The notes below the pieces were generated by a model, which was not told the origin of the DNA, ran no database searches, and saw only the letters and a list, made by a program, of their open reading frames with translations. Below are positions 24,801 to 36,576 of a stretch of 64,000 bases of DNA, piece after piece (the stretch's first letter is position 1; every line of letters starts with the position of its first letter). The position numbers and the translations under genes are program-made. Source of the DNA: Clavelina lepadiformis. Its lineage: Eukaryota; Chordata; Ascidiacea; Aplousobranchia; Clavelinidae. The stretch lies in NCBI RefSeq assembly GCF_947623445.1, contig NC_135243.1, forward strand, positions 22,328,479 to 22,392,478, read 5' to 3'.

Positions 24801-27800
24801 CAAGGTTGGTTCGACACATGAAACCTCTTAGGCTGACATTTGGTATTCTACATTTATACACCAATTTAAGGACATATTTTTTACATAATGGGCTAAGGTC
24901 TTCTAAAGTAGTCCGCATAATTTGTATAAATCTAGTACAAAATTGGAAGCAAAAATTGCAACAAATATTATTGAAATTGAAACCCTTAAAAATTTTAATG
25001 TTGTTTAAAGCAAACTTGTAGCAGTTGTCTGAGTGAAACAAGGCGCGACCCATCACTCCTGTGGAAAGATCCAAACTGTTTCCGCAGTTTGAGTACAAAT
25101 CGTTTTCAAGAGCTAAAATCTTCCCTTCCTTATTAAAACCAACCTAAAGAAAAAAGAAACATATTGTTTTTTGATACAGTAAAGGTGAAGAAGCATCAGC
25201 AGATAGGTAAACCATCATTGTTTAACCTTCGTCCGGCTGCATGGGTACAATTGTACCCATTCCAATTTTAAAATACGACAGTCTTTTTTCTAGAAACCCG
25301 AGAGACCTGAAACTTCCTGACATCTCTACATTTCTGTGTTAGATTATGCAGACTAAATGTCGGCAAAAAATCTTTGCACGTTACCGAGATTTAGGGTCGA
25401 GTTGTTTTTACACCCTTAACAGGCGGTATGGGTACAATTGTACCCTTGCACATTGTGTATCTAAATAATGCCAGTATACATAACACAAAGACAATTTTTT
25501 GAATGTTGAATGAAACAGAGTACAGAAATGATTTATTTGACACAGAAATATGAAAGAAAACTTAGTCGAGATGGGTTTAGTCAGTGTCACAAGTAATACA
25601 CTTTGTTTTTGTTATGGAGTGTTCGTCGCACACAGGCTGAACGCAAGCCACGCAGCCTTTCCTGGTTTTACGTCGTTTTCGTTTCTGATCTCTGCAGACA
25701 TAGCAACTGCCAACAATCGGTGTAGCTCCTCGATTTCCATAAATGCTAGATTCAGCATCACCATCACTCATGATTTCTTCACCAACCTTCCAAAACTTAT
25801 AGCCTACAGTACAACCAATTTTCAATCTACAGTTTACACCTAACCAATTCCGGCAGAAAACTTACCAATTCCTACTAGTCCTACTCAAATATAATCAAAA
25901 ACTCTAATACTGCACGTGCCTTGTCTTATCTAAGGCAAGAGACGAAGGGAGATAACGAACGAAGGATAACGAAGATAACGAAGGGAGATAACAAACGATA
26001 GCTGATCGCAGGGGCAGAAAGGATGATAAAAATAAAAGGGGAATGGAGAGAGAACTGGTGCAGCAACACGTGCTATACTTCCCTAGAGCACAGTATTTAA
26101 ACGCTCTGACCAATAAATACGGCATACCGTACAAAAAATATAACTAACTTGTAAATTTCAATGGAAAATGTACGTGGGTACAATTGTACCCATGCCGCCT
26201 GTTAGCGGTGTAAAAATATGCAGTCTGACGAAGGTTAAACACCATATTTTCAGCTTTCGTCTACTGATGTTGCCTACAGTTTCAAAACCGGAGCAAATTA
26301 ACTTACCTTATATTTAGAAAGGAAGGCATGGCGTTGCCCAGTTAAAAGCATGTCTTCCTGTCTGGTTAGCATACATCTCACGGGCTTCCCACATCTAATA
26401 ATTGTTGTTTATGTGTAATTATGTTTTGGCAATGGTTTTTGAAGAAACTTCAGTAACGTTTTTCAAATCAACCACATACAGGTGTTTATTGAGAAATTTT
26501 ATTGGTTATGGGTTTTATAACTGTATTTGTATAAGCAAAGAAAATTAGCTTATACAGTAAGTATATTTTCATTGTTTCACATTTTAACAGCGTGGTTTTA
26601 AAGACGCTTTCTTACTTGTTAGCGGCTACAATGACAGGGTTGGACAAAACGTTGTATCGTGTCTCTTTTCCACCAAACCCCCCACCCATTCGCTTTACTC
26701 TCACCACGATTTTATTGCACTCAACGCCTAAAGCACTTGCAGCCTGAAAAAGTATTCATAAAACGTTAAAACTTTTTGAACTGTTTCAAAATTACGCTCA
26801 ATGTAAATTCTTTAACAATAACTTAACTTTTTTTATAGTTTATAGCTTATTACTTTTGGTATGCTTATTGCAACTTTTCAAAACTGAAAAAATTAATCGA
26901 GGATCTTCTCTCATTAATCTGAGTACTGAAATATTTTTGTTCAAATCAAACAGTAATGCGATTTATTGACAAAATGTGCTCACGTCAAGCTGTAGTGCAG
27001 TAGGATTTTGTGAGGAAGCAAATATTTCCATTTCTCCGTCCTCTCCCTTTGGCACTGCAAGACATGCTTGCGTTTCCAAGTAGAAATGTTCTTGGCCAGC
27101 AATTCTACGAACAAATGGTAGTGAGTTACAAGAAGAGTTTGCCACGTAGAAAGCGGCATAATGTAATAAAAAAGGGATCAGTTTAGGAGAAACAGCGATT
27201 TAGTAGCTTCATTGGCATCTGAATTCTCGCTTATACCTGCATTCGCCACTAATGACGTGATCGCAAAATGCCATCACCTTTTCCACATCTCCCTGCTTGA
27301 TCTTGCTGATAGGTTTGTAGTAAGATTCATGCTCTATTGCTTCCTAAACTTGATTACTTTAGTTTGAGAATTACCGATAAAACAACTTGTAGGTAATTCG
27401 GCTTGCAAGCCAATCATTTTAAAATCAAAGCACTTAAGAATTTTCTGCAAAGCTTTCATTAAACGAAACAAAACATACCTCAATTGTTATTATTCTTGTC
27501 TTTATGTCTTCATACTCAACTCTTACCAACCTAGCTGCTCTCTGCGCATGCGCATGATTATCTGCAACCACAGCACCAATGACATGACCAACGTGGGTTA
27601 CCTAGAAAGGATATGTTGTTAATACAATACTTTTGCTAAAATAAGCGGCTTTTTGTCACACAAAAATACTTATTCTAGGTGAATATATTTAAGTCTACGG
27701 TTAACAGTCATTCCATTGGCCATGGGCCATAAAGTTCACAACAGTTACAATAAAACTAGCACAATATGTGCCTTGTCTTTGGCAAAAACTTGATCCTGTT

Positions 27801-30800
27801 TGTCAATTCCAACATTATTGGAACCAGGTACGTCACGATAATTTACGTAGGTGACAAAGCCCGATGTTGTTTTAGCCTCGTCAATATTAACACCTCGAAT
27901 GTAAGCATGAGCTCTTGTACTTGTCACCAAGCACAAATACAACTCATCTGTCAACAAACAGCGTTTAGTTAAAAGAAATTAAAGTAGTAAGCAATAAGTT
28001 ATTATACTTACAATACAGTAATTCAACAGACTTCATAGGTTAATGTAATGGGACGAATTCAGAACGCTTAAAACGGTTAGGTTGTTCTATGTCTTATCCT
28101 CTATACGTACCAGCATAAGGAGGAATGTCATCCAAGTAAATTGCTTCTCCGGTCACTTGCTTTTCAGCTGAAATATGCTTCATTGGCCTTCCGACGGGAT
28201 CATCAGCTGGTTGGTCTGCGGGCACCTTTTAATCACGCAGAGATTTAAAATAACCTTTAGAGTTTAGAACATTGAACATTTTTTTGGCCGGTTTAAGTGC
28301 CATGTTCGAGTAAGCAAGTAGAAATTTATAATAATTACACTGACTTTTACTCAAAGTTCAAATCAACTTACAAAGAAAGTTACGCAAAAGACAGTAACTG
28401 TAAATTAATGCAACGCACAACAAGTGCTGCCCCAAGCGGTATAGAAAAGCCAAGCTATGAAAGTTGAAAGTGAAAAAGTTCGCTTCACCTTCAATAAAGT
28501 GTAATATGCCCGACCAATAAAAGCAGTCTGTGTAACAAAACAAACCACTAAAATCATAAACTATGTCTTTCTTCGTTTACCTCTTCAAACGTCTGCGTGC
28601 CTAAGCAATTGTGATGATTACCACCAAGGCGATCTGTCGTAGACTCTTCTTCAGTTGACAAGCAACTCTGTAAGTTTTAAATTGAGAAAAAACGAAACCT
28701 TTAGTTATAAAGTTCAAGCAAATCTTACGTTGGCCAGTCCATCTCTGATCAAACTTTCCTTGACATGGACAAAGAACTTAAAGAAAAAACTGGCTGCGAG
28801 AGCTTCTCTGTACTCCACCATTCCTCCAGGAGCACTCAGTAGAAGAGGAAGATCCTCAGCAAGCCATTTAATTCCATCCTCCAGCAATGCTTCATCCCAG
28901 TCCCTAATGTAGAAAAAATTCAGGAAAACGTTTTTATAAAGCAGCCAAATTTTGCTGACATCTGGTATTTGTAAAATGTAGCTTTAACGTATAATACTGT
29001 ATATGCAGATGGACATACCATGCTTTTCATTAACCTAGTTGAAAACAGAAACACTTTGGGTCATACCTATCTTGCATTTTCTTCATCATTTCAGACGGCA
29101 TGATTGATGTTGCAGCCATGCCACCAAACGCGGAGACAAATGTTTCCACTTTACTTGTTCCTGGATAAAACTTGACGCGCATGGCAGCGTTGACAATCGC
29201 AATGTCATCCTCTCGGCGTTTCGATTGCATGTAAAACTTCATATACTCATCCTAGTCACAAAACGAGGGCACTTTGCTTTTAGAAACATGTTTTGTTTTG
29301 TTAGGCACCACACAACCTTTTGCGTTTACATCAGAGGTTTATTAACTTTCAAATCGTTACAAACGTCCATTCCATACACTTTCGGTGAAGATCACATTTA
29401 TTAAGCAAAGTACCGTTATTGTAAAAGGAAGAGTGATGGACTTTAAAACTTCTCCAGGTACAGCTGCAGTTTTTCTGTAACTCGGGAAAAAGTGTTGATC
29501 CATTTTCAAAGTTCGTTCACCTCGGGAATGAAGCATGAACTTTGCCTCGCTCTCGCAAGTCATTAGAATAGGGTTAAGGTCAGATATAGGACTTGCTGTC
29601 ATGACGTTGCCTCCTAACACCTAAAAGTGGGACGAGAGAAAGCGTTAAAGTATTTTGTTTCTTATTTTGCAGGATTTGCGAATAATGTTCGCTTTTTGTG
29701 TCAAGCTAAACAGTATTTTACTTTACCACAGAAATAGTTAATACAAATATACATACAGAATAGATGAATAAACATGAAAACGTTGATTACTTAATTTAAA
29801 AAAAATTACCGCAACATTTCGTATTTGGTTCCCAGCAAACCAATAAAGCGTATCAAGGACAGATTGCATTGGCTGGGTCTCGTAAGTTGGCCGATCTTTT
29901 ATTATTGCTTCAAGCTTGCAATAAATTTGCGTTAATGTACATGAAGCGCCGATGGTAACACCTAAATAACAAACACACCCCTTTAACATCAACTCGAATA
30001 ACCAACAGGAAGCAAGCTGCACTAGATTATGGCTAACTGCGTACGATAGTAAATAAAGTTAAAGTTAAAAAAGTTAATGTTTTATGGCGAAAAAATGCTG
30101 TTGTTTGCCTTGTACAAGATTTAGCTGCCACTAAACTAATAAACTGAACATTCTGTTTCATCAGACAATGTTTAACTTATTGTTTAGCTTGGACCGTTGT
30201 TTGGAAACAGATACGTATGAACACCAATGCAATTTAGTTGTACTTATACCCAACCTATCTCATTGGTAGTTATGGTCGCCAATTCGTCTACATAAGCAGG
30301 ACTAACGATGACAGGATGGTGTTGACCTTTGACCCAAATCTCTATTCCGATCTCAGTGTTGCCGACAACAAGATGTGCTTGTGGATACTTTTCCTTTAAA
30401 TCGGTTAATTGGTCCAAGGTGACTGGTCTATACCACGTGACACGTTCGCTCTCAAATTTCAAAGGTTCTGGAGCATTTTGTTGGCTGGTTATCTGAAAAA
30501 ACATGTTGTGTTAAAAATTTATTCCGCCTATTGTGTTCTTATAAAGATTTCTTGGTTTCGCATCTATTCGATCCTTAGAAACTATTTCACGTCGTGGAAA
30601 ATATTGATCATAAACTTGGTTCGGGCAGTGATAAGGATGTGTTTAAGCAAAAGTGTAAGGAATAATTAAAATCAAAACATTTTTTGCCTACTACATCTTA
30701 AAAATGTGCTTTACTTTCAGCAATATCATAGTTGTTTTAATCTATTTTGTAACTACAGTAAAAAAGTAAACGTTCTCATGACTGTAATAAAAGAACGCTT

Positions 30801-33439
30801 TACCAATAATTCTGGGGGAAATATGGGTTCCTGTGTTGGGTCATAAGGAGCATATTGACCAATATGCCTTTCATCACTAACTTCACATTTTTCCTCTCTA
30901 TTTACAGCAAACTCTCCGTTCACTGCAAGGTATAAAAACTAAACTCTGTCGATACCCAATAAGTGGTCTTAATTATGTGTAAAAGTCAATGTAAGATATG
31001 GTATGCTTAACTGTTGCAGCCATTTTGCAAGTTTTTGCAGCATTTTTCACCCATTGGACACCCTGAAGCTTTTGACGAGCTCTTGTTTGTAAACGTGTTA
31101 AATGCTGAAACAAAAAAGATGAACTACTTGCTTTTACTATTTTTCAGCCAATATTTGGATTGCCATTAAATTATTTCCATTTGGATTATATTCGTAAATT
31201 ATTGGCAAGGCAATAACGGACATTGCAATAAGTATTTCAACATTTTGACTGGGATGAAAGCTGACTGACCGCTCAATATCGGACGATAGCCTGTACATCG
31301 ACATAAATTGCCTTGAAGCGACATTTCGATGTCATGTGAGGTCGGAACTGTTTTATTACGTAACAAGGTATACATCGACATAACAATGCCAGGAGTACAG
31401 AAACCGCATTGCGATCCATGAAAGTCAGCCAGACGTTCCTGTTTTAAAAAAGTAGACAACTATTTACTAAAGTTAAATTTTAAAACTTGCTCATTCTTGC
31501 ATTCTGCATAAAATACAACGCAAGTGAAATACATGTTTAATGCTGACCTGAACTGGGTGAAGCTTTGTTTTTGTGCTTCCTATTCCTTCTACCGTTGTAA
31601 CAGCACATTCATGCATTGATACAACTGGTGCTAGGCAGGCGTTAACTGAAATGTGACTAACAAAAGAGAAGCATTTAATGCCATTTACAATAACAAGGGA
31701 ATCGTGAAACTGATATTCGTCGAAACTTTGTTGTTGAATGCTTTGCTTTGTTTGCAAATTTAAATACGTAGTGTCGGTACGTTATTAACAAACACAGTAG
31801 TGTATATAATAGTATGAAGAACTTTCAAAACAATCTATATTTATACTCACATTATTCTTCCTTCAAAACCGCTCCATCTGGACACCATGACAGTGCAAGC
31901 TCCACAACCTCCTTCCCCGCATCCTAGCTTGGTCCCGGTTAATCTGACTACAGAAGAAATAAGAAATACTTCATTGATAACTTAATGGTTTTTATCAATT
32001 GTTGTGCGTTTTTTCGTTTTTTTTTGCAAAAGTTTTAAAGTTTAACATAGCCTAAATAATCACTGGTGTAAATACTCACGCTTTGTTCTCAAATAAGTTA
32101 AAAGAGAAACCTCAGGATCCGCATTTTGTTCAATGATCTACAAACAAAGTTTCAACTTATCATTTACTTTTCATTGAAAACACTCCAGCTTTTAACACTT
32201 CCCAAACATTTACCAGCCATTTTATGATAAGCTTAATAACAAGGCAAGAAGTAGGTTGTAAAAAGCCTCCTTGTTGCATTATGTCAGAGTATAGTTTTGT
32301 TATGTTGCTTGCCGCCAATGTCAATAGTTACGAAGTAAACTAACATTTTTGCAAGGATGATTTGCAATTATAGATCTTGGTGTTTCATTATTGCAAAAAA
32401 AGATAAATATTAGTACGTAACAGCGCATGGTTCTGGACACATTAGTAGTAGCGGAACGCTATGAGCTTAAGGGTTTTTATGATATGTACAGTATACAAAA
32501 GAATAATGAGCTTGAGATTCTCCATCTTACAACTTCACCAACTGTTTGACAATTTACCAACTTTAAGCACAATAATTGTAGTAGTAACTTAAAAATGCTT
32601 TTATTTAATACAATAAAACAAAGTTGTTTGGCATTGAGAATAAACGTCTATTTGTCTTATATGCATCAATTATATAAAGATAATGATCTTATTAGTTTTG
32701 ATCAGTGGTGTGTCGAGAAAGAGCCTAAAACTAAAGGCCTGGAACAAACGTCGTTAATTTCAAGCGTAACTTCTCTTTTCAGTTTACCACAACAGTAAAT
32801 TTTTGTTCAGGTAAAAAATAACTTTAACGTAGCAAGAAAACTCTTTTCAAATACTCAAGTACAACCGGTCATTTGCAGAATTTTCGTATGTCATTAATTT
32901 TTACTGGCATTTGTTAGTTTTTACTCGTTGTTGCTTGCGAGTTATGGAATTGATTTGCAGAGTGTCACGTGATCACACTCAATCTTTCCATTGATTTATT
33001 AAAAACACTTGTTACTTAATTACACGAGTACACGCCACATCCCACTTTATGTTCCTAAAAGATTTATCTCACGATTGGCGTCTGTGAAATACTTTCTTCT
33101 ATACGCATCTATGTACGGATAACGTGAACGTATATAAGTGTGGGACATGTAGGCATAGTCTAATATTCTACAAAATTTTGATTAGATATAAATTTCTTTG
33201 TTTGTTTAGCCTTGAAGTCACAAGTAGGGTTCTTTACTATTCTTCCAAACCGCAAAGTCAAAATGTTGGTACCTCACACGTCCGAGCTAATTTCACATTC
33301 TCACAACTCTATATAGTTCGGACTTTAGTTGTATTACTTCGAAGTGCTCTATTATCTCGACATTTTTCTTCACCTTTTTTCCATTGACATAGAATACCAA
33401 CAAATCTTTCGGTTTGTTCCAAATGTGCTCTTCTGGCAT
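21875..33439 (-). CDS. XDH: Xanthine dehydrogenase, copy 2 (30 exons, complete)
   Basis: Tandem duplicate of the gene at 4100-14290 with the same 30-exon pattern. Examples: exon 1 at 33374-33439 (ATG 33437-33439, second residue Pro instead of Ser), exon 5 at 31270-31438, exon 20 at 26307-26394, exon 29 at 22215-22382, last exon 21875-21937. I found no frameshift or premature stop. Both Fe-S cysteine sets, the FAD motif and the molybdenum-site residues (SSQN, GGKE, GRALF, FRGFGG, VGEPP) are kept. Differences are mostly single substitutions, for example a Pro restoring a DPTQEP motif in exon 7 and Met-Phe-Gln for Met-Ile-Gln at the end of exon 24. A piggyBac-type element sits in intron 20 and a 328-base insert in intron 1. 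One of two tandem acceptors of exon 20 is mutated, but the other keeps the frame. Confidence 0.95.
25243..26191. repeat. Three copies of a 16-bp perfect palindrome inside the piggyBac-type element
   Basis: GGGTACAATTGTACCC occurs at 25243-25258, 25430-25445 and 26176-26191. The second and third sit in longer, oppositely oriented matching blocks (AACAGGCGG next to GGTATGGG or its equivalent), so the element has a nested subterminal inverted repeat. Plausible transposase binding or end-pairing sites. Confidence 0.9.
25577..25825 (-). pseudogene. piggyBac transposase C-terminal remnant
   Basis: An 82-codon minus-strand frame ending at 25577. It begins with a basic/aromatic stretch and ends in a cysteine-rich module: CYVC, a run of Lys/Arg, CVAC, CDEH, then CITC. 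This Cys/His spacing matches the cross-brace zinc-finger domain that ends piggyBac-family transposases and contacts the element ends. The catalytic DDE/D core is absent. Confidence 0.75.
32500..32827. other. 328-base copy-specific insertion in intron 1 of xanthine dehydrogenase copy 2
   Basis: The first unit reads directly from ...GTATACAAA into CGTAGCAAG (around 13670), whereas the second unit has about 328 extra bases between these flanks. No clear target duplication, terminal repeat or coding region is visible. It may be an insertion here or a deletion in the first unit. Confidence 0.75.
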
Positions 33440-33722
33440 ACTCAAATACGATAGTCACCTAATGAACTGCTAACAATAACCATCGTTCATATGTGCAAGT
33501 CATTGCATTAAAACGTCATAATGTTATGATATAAAACATGACGCACCGGATATTGCTATAAGTTACACGGTAAGATTCAGCATAAGCATGAATCATATAT
33601 GATGATGTTTATGTTGACGACTAACCAACTACTGTCAGATGACGTATCTTGACTAGGCATGCTTTTCCGAGGTTCACAACTTTCACCCACTTAACCAAAT
33701 TGATTATTTGTACCTTTTTCCG

Positions 33723-34506
33723 GGCTCGGGTTCCAAATAGCGACTGTCAGAACAGCGACTGTCAATAGAGCGACCACACGACAGCGATTCATTTAAAACA
33801 GCGACTGTCAATAGAGCGACTACACGACAGCGATTCATATAAAACAGCGACTGCCACAACAGCGACCTCACTTCTTTTATTAAATCCAAGGCTTACGCGC
33901 ACACGCACTCTTTCACCCCCTCCACACATACCTTCCATCCCCCACACCTCTCTACACACGTATGCACGCACAAACAGGCAAACACTGCGTAGTGAAAGAT
34001 TGAAACCAAAAGGGACTTTAAAACAACATTTTATTTGGACTATCCATAGAAGTCACATGATTTAAAAAGAAATAGGCTAGTCAAGCCAAACAACAGAAAG
34101 TCGTCAAGCCTTGCAATAAAATTCAGGGTCTAGAAAAAGATTGAAACCAAAAGGGACTTTAAAACAACCAAAAGTCTTGCAATAAAAATCAAGCCACATT
34201 TATTTCTAAATTGTGAGCAAGGGCTCGAAGGAACTGCCGCAGATCATACTGGCCTCGATTTTGCTGTACAACAGTGATTCGTGTGTTCATTGTCACGTAT
34301 CTTTTCATTCGCTGAGTCAGGTCTCTGCTTTTCAATCAAAAAAATATGGTAAGCCTAGTTAAGTCGCTATCATAACAGTCGCTGTTTTAATGCGGTCGGC
34401 ATTTATACAATCGCTGTTTGGAATGTCGCTCACTTGATTACGTCGCTATTATGAAGTCGCCATTATGACAGTCGCTGTTTTGACAGTCGCTATCCGGCCT
34501 GGATGC
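33723..34506. mobile_element. Fold-back/MITE-like element with AGCGACTGTC subterminal arrays
   Basis: A 784-bp insertion absent from the first unit (around 14570), flanked by a 10-base direct repeat CCTTTTTCCG (33713-33722 and 34507-34516). The left end carries many copies of AGCGACTGTC and relatives. The right end carries the same motif inverted (GACAGTCGCT). The arms share about 27 bases of inverted match near each end. Part of the left array is duplicated in tandem (about 33751 and 33797). The middle holds a 20-plus-base direct repeat (near 34000 and 34140) and no open frame. It starts about 270 bp upstream of the ATG of xanthine dehydrogenase copy 2. Confidence 0.85.
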
Positions 34507-34516
34507 CCTTTTTCCG

Positions 34517-36576
34517 TTGAAAATATTTTGCTTTTAAAGTAATCATTTTGCTGAAAACGCTGTTAACAGCGTTCCTCTTTCAAAACTACATCATGGTAGA
34601 CATTCTAACTTATATAACCCAGCCATGTTTAGTCAAATATTAACAAAACAAGGTTATTTCATAAGGTTAAATTCATAACACTGTAAGCAGTCAGTGCAAT
34701 TTTCCTTTTTTATTTCCCTTAAATTGAACAATTTTAAAAGCCTTGTCACACAAACACACATAAAAAAACTTCATAAATCAACAAACTCAACTTTTCTTTT
34801 GGCCACAAAATCTTTTCTGCTTGTCTTTAAACTTTGATTTTTTGTGTAACCTTTATCAGGGAACTTGAGGTTAAAGGTTAAAAGTTAACGAAAATTACAA
34901 GCGTCCGCATCGGTTTGTTTGCCAAGCACGTCGACTCTTGTTTAAAGCAGGTTGGGAGATTACTTTGGAGAAACTTTAGTCAAATAAATTTAAGGCATCA
35001 TGTACAAAGACATTTGGGTTTCTGGCGACATCGCCATGATCTCTTGTATTTTTGTGCCAATTCGTCATGTTTTTTTAAGTTACGTGTTGTTGCTGAAACT
35101 ACCGCACGTGTTTTCATTAATTAACACGTACTAACTGCATTTTTCTATTAATTAATTGTCCGCTTTGTGCGTCAAGGTGTACGTGAAAACGTAAACGTAT
35201 GGTAAAGCAAACGTATGCATAAGGTAAACGTGTGCGTCAAGGAGTTTCGACATTTGCAATCATTTGGTTTACCTTCAGCAGCCGACTGTTTTCTTACTGG
35301 ATTGCTGGTAATGCGATTTGGAATTTGCGTTCAGCTATGCTTCTACTGTATATTGGTTCCTGTACTGACAGGGAAGAATACGCAACCTTGCATTATGTAG
35401 TCAATTAAACAGCCACGTATGGCTACAGGTTTAAGTACTCACTATACACGCTATAGCTCGGTGCTTCTGTTGGTATGGTTTTGTGCAAAGTTTTCAAAAA
35501 AGAACAGACAATCAAGTGCGTCGCACGGTTTTATGATTTATGAAAATTTGCTTACTTGAGTAACACCACCTGTCGTGTATCACTCTGTCAGCAAATGTGC
35601 TATCTACAATTCTGAAATATTATTTCCCTAAACAGCAAACGCCAGTAAATAGTTTGCAGATAATAAAGAAACAACGACAAGGAATGAAGCAGAAACTTAT
35701 CCAAAGGAACTTGGACTGCGGGATTTTCTGCGTTTCTACAATTACCAAGAAATGGTAGTTCTCTTATTCAATCATATTCTGTCGTTACTTAGAAATGCCT
35801 GTAAACACTTGGTAAAGTATTTATGTATTACCGCAAGCTGGCACTCGCAAAACGTAGCACAAGATGGTGGCATAGTCTTTCCCAACCATGTGGTAAATGT
35901 GCATTGTTTGGTAACTATACAAATTATAAAAACATGTTCGTAGAGACGACATTTATTTTATCCCGGTGCGTTTCTAAGTCACCTAAAACAATTTCTTACT
36001 TCCCTAGGTTGTGATATTAACGCAGCTTCACTGCATCGTAGATTTTATCTTTCAATTTTGGATTTTTGCAAAGGTCTTAAGCTATTTATACACATAACTG
36101 ACTTATTTTTACTCTTACTTTTATGCATCTTTAATATTTCATTTGTATCAAAGTAAAAGTTTACAAAATTGAATTAGGAGAAATTAGATGTTCCTGTATG
36201 TTGTAGTTACTACAAAGTTATTTGGAACTTGTTGTATGGGACATCACCTGCCGTTTCTTTTTTTTCAACCAAATGATATTAAAGATTTAAACGGTTCTTT
36301 ACTATGTAGACCGTTAATCTTAATCCTTGTATATATGACATTGTATGAACAAACAACTTTCACATTACACAGAGTTTAATTATGCAATATAAATTGGACA
36401 ATTACAAATGCTAGTAGAGACAGTGCTCGTAAAAATTAATGATATGTACACAAATTAAACAAGCATATAAAATCAATTCAACGTTCTTGTTTGTAATGCA
36501 CAAACAAACCTATAAAATTAATGTTACCATGACAACCAGGTGCTTAACATCGCTACCTGTCAATCAAGATATTACG
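34517..36576. other. 5' flank of xanthine dehydrogenase copy 2 and 3' flank of VIT-CUB gene A
   Basis: No gene recognised. To about 36447 it duplicates 14580-16573. Beyond that it matches the 3' flank of the CUB fragments (596-727 and 18398-18529). The empty retroelement target is at 36441-36450. Confidence 0.6.

Larger units (their letters stand above)
25226..26234 (-). mobile_element. piggyBac-type element, internally deleted
   Basis: A 1009-bp insertion absent from the first unit, flanked by a duplicated TTAA (25222-25225 and 26235-26238) where the first unit has a single TTAA. Its ends are inverted repeats starting CCTTCGTC, extending to about 17 bp with two mismatches. TTAA targeting and a cysteine-rich C-terminal transposase remnant (25577-25825, minus strand) identify the superfamily. 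It is too short for a full transposase of roughly 550-600 residues, so it is non-autonomous. It lies in intron 20 of xanthine dehydrogenase copy 2. Confidence 0.93.
18398..36447. repeat. Segmental duplication, second unit in window
   Basis: Second copy of the CUB-fragment plus xanthine dehydrogenase unit. Unlike the first it ends at an empty retroelement target: bases 36421-36450 run straight from the shared 5' flank into the 3' flank of the intact CUB gene at 36577. Copy-specific additions are a TTAA-flanked element (25226-26234), a 328-base insert in intron 1 (32500-32827) and a fold-back element (33723-34506). Substitutions relative to the first unit are scattered through exons and introns alike. 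Confidence 0.93.

Noticed and set aside
25920..26000. GATAACGAAGG short repeats inside the piggyBac-type element as a CRISPR-like or regulatory array
   Set aside because: The units are short, irregular and adjacent without spacers; simple slippage within the element explains them.
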